A stretch of 7,561 nucleotides of DNA from Pseudomonadota bacterium (GCA_023435545.1 JAEYRQ010000615.1:1-7561); one strand, 5' to 3'; shown: positions 1-5,525, counted from the first letter of the stretch. Translations and numbers: made by a program. Notes: generated from the letters alone by a model not told the origin.

Positions 1-1109
1 TTGCCGAGGAACTCCTTGGCATCGGCGGTGACCCCCAGTTCGACGGGATAGTTGCGGCCGATCTCGTTCTCGTCGATGTCGACCTGGATCAGCCGCGTCG
101 GCGGGATGTTGTAGACGTAGCCCTTGATCCAGGAACCGGTGTGCAGGTCGTTGAAGCGGGCGCCGATTGCGAGGATCACGTCGGCGTTGCGGGCGGCCTC
201 CGTTGCCGGATACTCGCCCCAGACGCCGCCGACGCCCAGATGCAGATGGTGGTCGTGCGGCAGCGCGCCCTTGCCCATGAAGCTCGTATAGACCGGGATG
301 TCGAGCTGTTCGGCGACGGCCTGCAACTCGCCGAAGGCGCCGGCGACGCGGATGCCGCCGCCCGCCAGGATCAGCGGTTTCCGTGCACCCAGCAGCAGGT
401 CGAGCGCCCGCGACACCGTCATGTCGGAGAGGCCCATGCGCCAGCCGCCGCCGGCTCCGTTGGTCCGCGGCTCCGGCACCGCGACCGGCGCGGTCTCGAT
501 GTAGAGGTTGTAGGGCATGTCGATGTGGACCGGGCCCGGCCGTCCCGAGCGCATCAGCGCGAAGGCCTCCGGCAGCGCCGTGCACAGGTCCTCGACCCGC
601 TCGATGCGGAACGACTTCTTCACCACCGGCGCGAACAGCGACGACATGGTGCCGTTGTAGCGGTAGTCGTCCTGCAGCGCCCCGGAATTGAGCTGCGTCG
701 TCGGCACGTTGCCGGTGATCACCAGGAAGGCGGAGTTGTCGTAGAAGGCGTTGGCGACCGAGATCATCAGGTTCATCGGCCCCGGCCCGGTCGAGGCATA
801 GACCGCCAGCGGCTTGCCGGTCAGGCGGAAATAGACGTCGGCCATGAAGCCCGCCGCCTGCTCGATGCGCGGGCTGATGTGGCGGATGCGGTCGGTCTGC
901 TTGTAGATGCCGTCGAGTAGCCCGATGGCGCCGTGCCCGGCATAGCCGAGGATCGCCGGAACCCCCTCCCTGACCAGATACTCGGCGATGATGTCGGTGC
1001 CGCGCATCTCGTTGGTGCCGGCCATGCCGCTGTAGGTTCGGGTGGACGAGAAGCTCCCGTACGAGCCGCCGAACCGCGAGGCCGGACGGTAATCCGAACG
1101 CCGTTCCAT
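1..1109 (-). CDS. Thiamine-diphosphate-dependent enzyme, acetolactate synthase-like (3' end outside window)
   Basis: The 369 complete codons in the window cover the N-terminal pyrimidine-binding domain (about residues 34-205) and most of the central domain (about 230-369). The C-terminal ThDP-binding domain lies beyond the left edge. Visible family marks are the conserved Glu (E83 in RIEQAAGFMAD) that activates the ThDP aminopyrimidine, the STGPGPMNL loop (106-114) typical of acetolactate synthase/benzoylformate decarboxylase-type proteins, and a central-domain LAGGGIR segment (248-254). The reaction is therefore 2-keto acid or similar C-C bond chemistry in the cytoplasm, but the substrate cannot be set without the C-terminus. 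The start at 1109 has a GGAGGG ribosome binding site 5 nt upstream; later Met codons (residues 29, 35) lack one. This start adds a Ser/Gly/Arg-rich leader of about 30 residues that is unusual for the family. It faces away from the SnoaL-like gene, and its promoter region carries two dyads. Biosynthetic IlvB is less likely given the catabolic neighbours, but is not excluded. Confidence 0.88.
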   Translation of the reverse strand, partial: MERRSDYRPASRFGGSYGSFSSTRTYSGMAGTNEMRGTDIIAEYLVREGVPAILGYAGHGAIGLLDGIYKQTDRIRHISPRIEQAAGFMADVYFRLTGKPLAVYASTGPGPMNLMISVANAFYDNSAFLVITGNVPTTQLNSGALQDDYRYNGTMSSLFAPVVKKSFRIERVEDLCTALPEAFALMRSGRPGPVHIDMPYNLYIETAPVAVPEPRTNGAGGGWRMGLSDMTVSRALDLLLGARKPLILAGGGIRVAGAFGELQAVAEQLDIPVYTSFMGKGALPHDHHLHLGVGGVWGEYPATEAARNADVILAIGARFNDLHTGSWIKGYVYNIPPTRLIQVDIDENEIGRNYPVELGVTADAKEFLG

Positions 1110-1114
1110 GCCAT

Positions 1115-1120
1115 CCCTCC
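1115..1120 (-). promoter_or_regulatory. Shine-Dalgarno site of the ThDP enzyme gene
   Basis: Read on the minus strand, GGAGGG lies 5 nt before the ATG at 1109. It decides the start in favour of this ATG. Another ATG at 1114-1112 abuts the site directly and is out of frame, so it is too close to be used. Confidence 0.7.
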
Positions 1121-1135
1121 CAATCCGCCTCTGCG

Positions 1136-1147
1136 GGCGATATCGCC
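1136..1147. promoter_or_regulatory. Perfect 12-bp palindrome near predicted transcription start
   Basis: GGCGATATCGCC reads the same on both strands. It sits just downstream of the candidate -10 box and 27 nt upstream of the ATG of the ThDP enzyme gene. A site covering the start of transcription is a usual place for a repressor operator. No regulator gene is in the window, so the binding protein is unknown. Confidence 0.4.
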
Positions 1148-1176
1148 AGCGTAGCGCTGCCGGGGAATGGCGACAA
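1148..1176 (-). promoter_or_regulatory. Candidate sigma-70 promoter of the ThDP enzyme gene
   Basis: On the minus strand, TTGTCG (1176-1171) is followed after exactly 17 nt by TACGCT (1153-1148). This matches 4 of 6 and 3 of 6 positions of the TTGACA/TATAAT consensus. The predicted transcription start is near 1141, giving a leader of about 32 nt before the ATG at 1109. The -35 box lies inside the 1172-1192 inverted repeat, and a 12-bp palindrome covers the predicted start site, which supports a regulated promoter. The boxes are weak in themselves; position and overlap carry most of the weight. Confidence 0.45.
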
Positions 1177-1192
1177 TCGTCCGCAGATTGTC
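1172..1192. promoter_or_regulatory. Operator-like inverted repeat (7-7-7)
   Basis: GACAATC (1172-1178) and GATTGTC (1186-1192) are perfect inverted arms separated by 7 nt. The two-turn size of 21 bp fits a dimeric helix-turn-helix regulator. The left arm includes most of the candidate -35 box of the minus-strand promoter, so a bound protein would compete with RNA polymerase. The region lies between the divergent ThDP enzyme and SnoaL-like genes but is much closer to the former (63 nt versus 209 nt from the start codons). Confidence 0.45.
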
Positions 1193-1209
1193 CATGGGCG
1201 GCCGGACCG

Positions 1210-1232
1210 GCAGGTCCCGGCGTGCAGGTCCC
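1210..1232. repeat. Two direct copies of a 9-mer, 14 bp apart
   Basis: GCAGGTCCC occurs at 1210-1218 and again at 1224-1232 in the gap between the divergent genes, 34-56 bp upstream of the candidate -35 box of the ThDP enzyme gene. It may be a binding site or chance in GC-rich sequence. No third copy was seen. Confidence 0.3.
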
Positions 1233-1400
1233 TGACCTTGGCGACGCGGCTGGCAATAGCGCGCCGTACATGCTTTCCTGCTCCGCACCGAGCCCCGATG
1301 AAGCCGGTCAGCCGTTTGATCGTCCTCGCGTGACGCACCGACGGACCACGACCCGATCCCAGGCTGTGCCGCACCGTTCCGAGAAAGCCCTGACGCAGCC

Positions 1401-1808
1401 ATGAACGAGACCTCTCGACCCGATCTGCTCGCCCGCTGGTACGCCGCCATCCGCGCCGGCGATGTCGATGCGCTCGCGGCCATCACCACCGGGGAGGTCA
1501 CCCTGCGCTGGAACGGGCCGCCGGGTGTCATTCCCTGGGCGGGGGAATGGAGGGGACGGGAGCGGGCGCTCGCCTTCTTCCGTGAGGTCGGCGCGCATCT
1601 CGACGTGCTGAGCGTCGAAACCGTGTTCCGCCAGGACACCGCCGACGCGGTGGTGACCGTGATCGAGGGGCACTGGCGGGTGAAAGCGACGGGGCGCGAC
1701 ATCCGCATCCGCTCGGCCAACGTGTTCCGGCTCTCCGGCGGCAGGGTCGCAGCCTACGAGGTCTTCCCCGACAGCCATGCCTTCGTCGAGGCGTTGCGGG
1801 AGGGGTGA
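1401..1808 (+). CDS. SnoaL/NTF2-like domain protein
   Basis: This small cytoplasmic protein of 135 aa is the usual length for a single-domain SnoaL-like (NTF2 superfamily) protein. The N-terminal helix segment with LLARWYAAIRAGDVDAL (9-25), the following strand with TLRWNG, the W..EWRGRERALAFFREV segment (46-63) and the alternating strands up to VFPDSHAF (121-128) give the alpha+beta cone pattern of the fold. Members bind or turn over small hydrophobic or polar ligands (isomerases, cyclases, dehydratases), or serve as subunits of larger proteins. No catalytic residues can be assigned, so the function is unknown. The start is the first ATG, with only a weak purine stretch upstream. It has the same high GC as the metabolic genes, so it probably belongs to the resident locus rather than to the mrr insert. 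It is divergent from the ThDP enzyme, and mrr follows after 193 nt on the same strand. Confidence 0.8.
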   Translation: MNETSRPDLLARWYAAIRAGDVDALAAITTGEVTLRWNGPPGVIPWAGEWRGRERALAFFREVGAHLDVLSVETVFRQDTADAVVTVIEGHWRVKATGRDIRIRSANVFRLSGGRVAAYEVFPDSHAFVEALREG

Positions 1809-1828
1809 GCCACACTTGGGTAGGTTGT

Positions 1829-1841
1829 TGCCGAAGCGGCA
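1829..1841 (+). terminator. Short hairpin after the SnoaL-like gene
   Basis: TGCCG and CGGCA form a 5-bp stem around the three bases AAG, starting 20 nt after the stop codon. No run of T follows, so it would be a weak or Rho-assisted end at best. Confidence 0.2.
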
Positions 1842-1874
1842 CCTCGCTGGTAGATCACCTCGTCCAATTGCAAC

Positions 1875-1893
1875 TCGCAAATTCATCGCGAGA
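1875..1893. repeat. Left flanking repeat of the mrr segment
   Basis: TCGCAAATT (1875-1883) followed after 4 nt by GCGAGA (1888-1893). The same two words occur in the same order and orientation on the other side of mrr at 3199-3213, there without the 4-nt insert. The CTCGC/GCGAG ends (1874-1878 and 1888-1892) also form a small dyad. It could be a remnant of insertion boundaries, but a shared 9-mer between two gaps of this size is not rare enough to be decisive. Confidence 0.3.
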
Positions 1894-2001
1894 TGAAATG
1901 ATGACCTGGTTCGCAGTTGCGCTTGCCAGATCAATGCTAGCACTGATCCCGGCGAGTTCTCGGGCGGCACAGAATGCGGGGCGGCACAGGACCCGAATCT
2001 C

Positions 2002-2925
2002 ATGGCGATCCCAGACTACCAAACGCTCATGCTCCCGGTCCTGCGCATTGCTGCAGAGGGCGAGAATCGAGTGGCCGATGTCGCCAATCGCATCGCGGAC
2101 GAGTTTGGACTAAATGAGGAGGAACGCGAGGAGCTACTACCGAGCGGCCGTCAGAGGATCCTGCACAACCGAATCCACTGGGCAAAGTTCTACATGTCAA
2201 AGGCTGGGCTGATTGCTTCCCCCGCCAGAGGGCGGTTTGTCGCAACCGACAGTGGACGCAAACTCCTCGCTGGCGGTCCGCGACGAATCGATGTCTCGAC
2301 CCTGATGGCGTATCCAGCCTTTCGGGAGTTCTATAAGTCGGAGGGAACCGAGAGGAGGACGCGATCGAAGGACGAGGCGAGTGGGTCGGAAGCCGATACT
2401 TCGACACCTGAGGAGCAGATCGAGGCAGCGTTCCAATCCGTCCAATCCGCCTTGCGGGTCGAACTGCTCGAGCGAATAGCGCAGAACAGTCCGGCATTCT
2501 TTGAAACGCTCATCGTCGATCTTCTGGTTTCCATGGGTTACGGCGGTTCGCACAAGAACGCCGCCGCGCAACTGGGCCGTTCTGGCGATGGCGGAGTCGA
2601 TGGGATCATCAGCGAAGACCGTCTTGGCCTGGACAGGCTCTATGTGCAGGCAAAGCGATACGCACCAAACAACACTGTTGGGCGTCCAGACGTGCAAGCC
2701 TTCGTCGGAAGTTTGGTGGGTCTAGGAGCGACGAAGGGCGTATTCGTAACCACTTCAACTTTCAGCCCACAAGCGGTGGAATTTGTGAGGCATCTTTCGC
2801 AGCGCGTTATCCTGATAGATGGTCGACGCTTGGCAGATCTCATGATCGAACATGACGTCGGCGTTCGCGTCAGCCGCGCTATCGAATTCAAGAGACTTGA
2901 TGAGGACTTCTTTGCTGAGGAGTGA
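2002..2925 (+). CDS. mrr: Mrr-type restriction endonuclease (type IV, modified-DNA directed)
   Basis: At 307 aa the protein is close to the length of E. coli Mrr, and it resembles that protein along its whole length. The N-terminal winged-helix Mrr_N domain covers about residues 1-90, then comes a charged linker (about 112-140), then the PD-(D/E)XK nuclease domain (about 155-285). Catalytic residues are visible: E168 in FFETLIVDLL, D200 in SGDGGVDG, and Q216/K218 in YVQAKRY. All key positions are kept, so the enzyme should be active. Family members cut DNA carrying foreign methylation and can cause SOS-inducing breaks. An AGGA element lies 10 nt before the ATG, and the N-terminal MAIPDYQTLMLPVLR matches the family start. 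It stands alone: no modification methylase or specificity subunit is nearby, as expected for type IV. Codon use is visibly less GC-biased than in the neighbours, suggesting horizontal transfer. Confidence 0.95.
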   Translation: MAIPDYQTLMLPVLRIAAEGENRVADVANRIADEFGLNEEEREELLPSGRQRILHNRIHWAKFYMSKAGLIASPARGRFVATDSGRKLLAGGPRRIDVSTLMAYPAFREFYKSEGTERRTRSKDEASGSEADTSTPEEQIEAAFQSVQSALRVELLERIAQNSPAFFETLIVDLLVSMGYGGSHKNAAAQLGRSGDGGVDGIISEDRLGLDRLYVQAKRYAPNNTVGRPDVQAFVGSLVGLGATKGVFVTTSTFSPQAVEFVRHLSQRVILIDGRRLADLMIEHDVGVRVSRAIEFKRLDEDFFAEE

Positions 2926-2970
2926 AGACTACCCCGCCCAGCCAACCACATATGGAACCGCGCGGAAGAG

Positions 2971-3020
2971 GGATGGGAGACAGCGGAATTAGGGGTCGCG
3001 ATCGACGCTGCCTCCCACCC
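2971..3020 (-). ncRNA. Large hairpin downstream of mrr; possible structured RNA or terminator
   Basis: Arms 2971-2985 and 3006-3020 pair at 13 of 15 positions as DNA, around a 20-nt loop. Both mismatches are A opposite C on the plus strand, which become U-G wobble pairs when the minus strand is transcribed. The minus-strand RNA thus forms an unbroken 15-bp stem, while plus-strand RNA has two interruptions. It lies 46 nt after the mrr stop codon and 225 nt beyond the end of the amidotransferase gene. No clear T run follows on either strand, so a simple intrinsic terminator is not well supported. A 3' RNA structure, a small RNA or a remnant of a mobile element are alternatives. Confidence 0.35.
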
Positions 3021-3175
3021 AGTCCGGGCTGACTACGCACGACCAAATGCCAGCCTGACCTGTCTCCTGCAATCGGCCTGCCAGGTAGGGTTAACGCTGC
3101 GATGCACAACATCTTGTGGGTGTCGGGCGATACTGCCGCTGGATGCTGAAGTGTGCGACGGGCCGCGTGCAAAGT

Positions 3176-3196
3176 CGCCTCGCATTCTGCAAGGCG
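3176..3196 (-). terminator. Candidate terminator of the SDR-amidotransferase transcript
   Basis: On the minus strand CGCCTTGC and GCGAGGCG form an 8-bp stem, with one G-U wobble and a 5-nt loop, followed by ACTTTGC. It begins 48 nt after the amidotransferase stop codon. The T run is short, so termination would be weak or partly Rho-dependent. On the plus strand the stem has an A-C mismatch, which favours the minus-strand reading. Confidence 0.35.
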
Positions 3197-3198
3197 TT

Positions 3199-3213
3199 TC
3201 GCAAATTGCGAGA
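3199..3213. repeat. Right flanking repeat of the mrr segment, with palindrome
   Basis: TCGCAAATT (3199-3207) followed directly by GCGAGA (3208-3213) repeats the words found at 1875-1893 in direct orientation. Here TCGCAA and TTGCGA also form a perfect 6-bp inverted repeat around one central A (3199-3211). The two copies bracket about 1.3 kb that includes mrr. It could be an attachment or target-site remnant, or chance. Confidence 0.3.
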
Positions 3214-3244
3214 CTGGGGACGCGGGTCTCCGGCAGCCTGCCCG

Positions 3245-3976
3245 CTACTCCGCTGCCTCGCAGCGGCCGCGGGCGTCGGTGGCGAGCCAGCGGGTGAGGA
3301 AGCCCTCTAGCCAGCGTCGAACCTCGGGATCGTAGACGGAACGGCCCTCGAAATGTCGGGCCCGCGCCTGCGCACCCGGCAGGTCCAACCGCTCGGCGCC
3401 TCGCACCGTCCAGCGGTGCATCATCGCCAGCGTCAATTCGGCGTGGAACTGGATGCCGTAGGCCGAAGGGCCGACTGCGATCGCCTGGTTCGTGAACATG
3501 TCGCCGGTCGCCAGCAGCCGCGCCCCGCGCGGCACCTCGAAGCCCTCGCGGTGCCACTGGTAGACCATGTGCGGCCACTGGCCGATCGAGCGGCCCTCCG
3601 GCGTCGGGTAGATGGGATAGTAGCCGACCTCGGCATGGCCGTTGCCGTGCGGCTCGACCCTGCCGCCGAGCGCGCGCACCATCTGCTGGGCGCCCAGGCA
3701 GATGCCGAGAAACGGCGCTTGCTCCTTCAGCGGCACGTTGATCCAGTCGATCTCGCGGCGGATGTAGTCGAAGTCGTCATTGGCGCTCATCGGGCCGCCG
3801 AAGATGATCGCGCCGGCGTGCTCCGCCATCGTCTCCGGCAGAGGATCACCGAGAACCGGCCGGCGGATGTCGAGCGCATAGCCGCGCCCGGCGAGGATCT
3901 GGCCGACGCGGCCTGGCGTGGAGGTCTCCTGGTGAAGGACGACGAGAATTTTCTCGGGCGGCATCTTCTCGGGCAT
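3245..3976 (-). CDS. Class I glutamine amidotransferase domain protein
   Basis: The protein is a single GATase1 domain of 243 aa, without a fused synthetase. The catalytic nucleophile is C93 in the elbow GICLGAQ (91-97), and the His-Glu pair is H178 and E180 in GIQFHAE (174-180). The oxyanion glycines are in IIFGGPMS (57-64). The fold thus should release ammonia from glutamine, or hydrolyse a gamma-glutamyl bond, in the cytoplasm. It resembles stand-alone GuaA-N-like proteins (COG0518 type) often annotated only as glutamine amidotransferase; the acceptor is unknown. The C-terminal tail of about 50 residues after the catalytic region is rich in Arg. It starts 18 nt after the SDR stop codon on the same strand and is almost surely cotranscribed with it. 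The start at 3976 is the first Met; Met5 is a possible alternative since neither has a strong ribosome binding site. Confidence 0.9.
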   Translation of the reverse strand: MPEKMPPEKILVVLHQETSTPGRVGQILAGRGYALDIRRPVLGDPLPETMAEHAGAIIFGGPMSANDDFDYIRREIDWINVPLKEQAPFLGICLGAQQMVRALGGRVEPHGNGHAEVGYYPIYPTPEGRSIGQWPHMVYQWHREGFEVPRGARLLATGDMFTNQAIAVGPSAYGIQFHAELTLAMMHRWTVRGAERLDLPGAQARARHFEGRSVYDPEVRRWLEGFLTRWLATDARGRCEAAE

Positions 3977-3994
3977 GTCGTTCAGGCGCCATCC

Positions 3995-4801
3995 TCACAT
4001 GGCGCTCAGTCCTCCGTCGAGCTTGATCTCGGCTCCGGTCATGAAGCGCGATTCGTCGCTGGCCAGATAGATGGCCGCAAAGGCGACGTCTTCCACCGTG
4101 CACAGCCGGCCGAGCGGCACCTGGGCCGCGAGCTTCGCCGTCTGCTCTCCGGTGAGGGGCCTGCGTTCGCCGTTTCGGGCGAACAGGTCCTCCAGTAGCG
4201 GGGTCGCGATGAATGCCGGGTGAATAGAGTTCGCCCGGATGTCGTCGCCCTTGCGCGCGGCCGATAGCGCCGTCGACTTGGTCAGCATCCACACCGCGGC
4301 CTTCGAGGTGTTGTAGGCGGCAATGTTCGGGCCTGCGACGAGGCCGGCGATCGAGGAGATGTTGACGATGGAGGCCGGCTGGCTCTCGCGGAGCAGTGGC
4401 ATCGCCAGCCGGCTGCCGAGATAGACCGAATCGAGATTGATCGACATGCAGCGCCGCCAGGCGTCCGGCTCGGTATCGTCGACCGCGCCGATCGCCCAGA
4501 TACCGGCGTTGTTGACGAGGACGCTCAGGCCCTCGAACGCCTGCCGGCATGTGTCCAGCGCCGAGATCCAATCGCTCTCAGACGTCACGTCATGCGCCAT
4601 GCTTGCCGCAGAGCCGGGGTGGCGCGCGTTGATCTCGGCCGCCACGCCGGAGGCCGCCGAGCCGTCGATGTCGGTGACCATCACCCGCGCGCCCTCGGCG
4701 ACGAAGGCCCGGGCGAGCGCGCTGCCGATGCCTCCCGCCCCGCCGGTGATGAGGGCGATCTTCCCGTCCAGCCGGCCGTGTGGCCGCGTCGCAGTGCTCA
4801 A
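3995..4801 (-). CDS. Classical short-chain dehydrogenase/reductase
   Basis: This 268-aa protein is a complete classical SDR. The Rossmann cofactor motif TGGAGGIG is at 19-26, NNAG at 97-100, and the catalytic tetrad is N122, S150, Y163 and K167 (YNTSK). D44 at the end of the second strand (VTDIDG) is the usual mark of NAD(H) rather than NADP(H) preference. It would oxidise or reduce an alcohol/ketone substrate in the cytoplasm. In this neighbourhood a sugar, a sugar acid or a 2-keto-3-deoxy acid is plausible (inference). The start is TTG at 4801, with GGAG 9 nt upstream; the only ATG just before it reads ATG CCT TGA, and the first in-frame Met is residue 41, inside the Rossmann fold. The amidotransferase gene follows after 18 nt. 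The substrate cannot be read from the sequence. Confidence 0.93.
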   Translation of the reverse strand: MSTATRPHGRLDGKIALITGGAGGIGSALARAFVAEGARVMVTDIDGSAASGVAAEINARHPGSAASMAHDVTSESDWISALDTCRQAFEGLSVLVNNAGIWAIGAVDDTEPDAWRRCMSINLDSVYLGSRLAMPLLRESQPASIVNISSIAGLVAGPNIAAYNTSKAAVWMLTKSTALSAARKGDDIRANSIHPAFIATPLLEDLFARNGERRPLTGEQTAKLAAQVPLGRLCTVEDVAFAAIYLASDESRFMTGAEIKLDGGLSAM

Positions 4802-4810
4802 GGCATGTCG

Positions 4811-4814
4811 CTCC
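4811..4814 (-). promoter_or_regulatory. Shine-Dalgarno site supporting the TTG start of the SDR gene
   Basis: GGAG on the minus strand lies 9 nt before TTG at 4801. No in-frame ATG or GTG stands between it and the Rossmann motif, so this site decides the start. Confidence 0.5.
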
Positions 4815-4888
4815 AGGCGCTCGGATCCGCCCGTCAGCCTTTCGGGTTACAGTGGTTTGCGGGCCAACTCAAGCCGCCCGCCGCCTGC

Positions 4889-4902
4889 GCGGGTCCTCCC
4901 GC
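4889..4902 (-). terminator. Short GC hairpin between terB-like and SDR genes
   Basis: GCGGG and CCCGC form a 5-bp stem with a 4-nt loop, 31 nt after the stop of the TerB-like gene. No T run follows. It may attenuate rather than end transcription, or it may be chance in very GC-rich sequence. Confidence 0.2.
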
Positions 4903-4933
4903 CCGTCGGCATGGATGACCGCAATTGCCGGCC

Positions 4934-5407
4934 TCAGGCCGCGCCGTCGTCCGTGTGCGGCGCATGTTCGACACGCTTCCGCAGCATGATGCGGTCGCGC
5001 GAGGAGACGCCGAGCAGTTCGGCGACGCGCCAGATGAAATTGTCCTCGAACTCGTGCACCTCGCCATCGGCGTAGACGAGCTGCCAGAGCATCTCGATGA
5101 CGCCATGCCGGCCCTCGTCGTCGAGATTGCGCTTCAGCACGCTGGTGAAGGCGTAGAGATCGATGGCCTCCAGGTCGCGCCTCCGCGCCTCCTCGATCAG
5201 CTGCGAGGTCTGGGCGTCGTCGAGCGCGAAGTGGTCCTTGAGGATCGAGCGAAGCTTCGCCCGCTCGTCCTCGTCGATGACGCCGTCCACCGCGATCGCA
5301 TGCACCGCGAGCGCGGCCGTCGCGACCTTCGGATCGCCGGCGTCGAATTCGGGCTCGTCCGCGCCCGTCTTCAGGCTGCGGATCACCTTCTGGATCGCGT
5401 TGAACAT
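4934..5407 (-). CDS. TerB-family (tellurite-resistance-like) protein
   Basis: The protein has 157 aa and no signal peptide or membrane segment, so it should be cytoplasmic. A short basic N-terminus is followed by an all-helical TerB-like domain (about 25-146). Two acidic loops at equivalent places in the domain, VDGVIDEDE (40-48) and ADGEVHEFE (113-121), are the family's hallmark and are likely metal binding. The family is named for tellurite resistance, but stand-alone copies in proteobacteria are mostly of unknown function; none of the other ter genes is here. A GAGG site lies 4 nt before the ATG, and a good promoter lies about 50-80 nt upstream, so it probably forms its own transcript. Its placement among sugar-acid genes may be incidental. 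Confidence 0.85.
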   Translation of the reverse strand: MFNAIQKVIRSLKTGADEPEFDAGDPKVATAALAVHAIAVDGVIDEDERAKLRSILKDHFALDDAQTSQLIEEARRRDLEAIDLYAFTSVLKRNLDDEGRHGVIEMLWQLVYADGEVHEFEDNFIWRVAELLGVSSRDRIMLRKRVEHAPHTDDGAA

Positions 5408-5459
5408 CCGGCCTCTGTCTGAGCCGCCACCGCAGTTGGCTGCTACCTTTCAGCCGTTG

Positions 5460-5487
5460 ATTGTAGCGGCGATGGAGCGGCGACCAA
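5460..5487 (-). promoter_or_regulatory. Candidate sigma-70 promoter of the TerB-like gene
   Basis: On the minus strand TTGGTC (5487-5482) is followed after 16 nt by TACAAT (5465-5460). The -10 box matches TATAAT at 5 of 6 positions and the -35 box begins with the key TTG. The predicted start near 5453 leaves a leader of about 45 nt. It lies in the 118-nt gap after the dehydratase gene and is the best promoter-like pair I found in the window. Confidence 0.5.
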
Positions 5488-5525
5488 GACCCGCGCGGAC
5501 GTAAAGCCGGAGCGTGTCTTCCAGG

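Larger units (their letters stand above)
2926..3244. other. Non-coding gap between convergent mrr and amidotransferase genes
   Basis: No believable gene is seen in these 319 bases. The stretch holds a large inverted repeat (2971-3020), a smaller hairpin (3176-3196) and the right flanking repeat with its palindrome (3199-3213). It separates genes that converge from both sides, so transcription ends of both operons are expected here. Base composition is intermediate, like mrr and unlike the metabolic genes. Confidence 0.6.

Noticed and set aside
141..920. Long plus-strand open frame opposite the ThDP enzyme
   Set aside because: Low-complexity composition and no recognisable motif; the opposite strand has an intact ThDP-enzyme pattern.
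1828..1856. Possible promoter for mrr: TTGCCG, 17 nt, TAGATC
   Set aside because: The -10 box is poor and the leader to the ATG at 2002 would be about 140 nt. Other TTG words nearer to mrr have no matching -10 box.
1308..2003. Minus-strand open frame across the SnoaL-like gene and the gap after it
   Set aside because: The plus strand has the coherent SnoaL-like protein with family length; this frame shows no domain and crosses unrelated sequence.
1805..2113. Plus-strand open frame between the SnoaL-like gene and mrr
   Set aside because: It overlaps the start of mrr in another frame, shows no family features, and would need a start overlapping the preceding stop codon.
3230..3244. Near-palindrome just after the amidotransferase stop as a terminator
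   Set aside because: The loop would be too short without opening stem pairs, and no T run follows on the minus strand.
3353..4198. Plus-strand open frame of 281 codons across the amidotransferase and SDR ends
   Set aside because: It spans the boundary of two convincing minus-strand genes and shows only Arg/Ala/His-rich shadow composition.
4846..4872. Possible minus-strand promoter for the SDR gene: TTGAGT, 15 nt, TGTAAC
   Set aside because: A 15-nt spacer is too short for good sigma-70 function and the -10 box is only a partial match. It cannot be told apart from chance.
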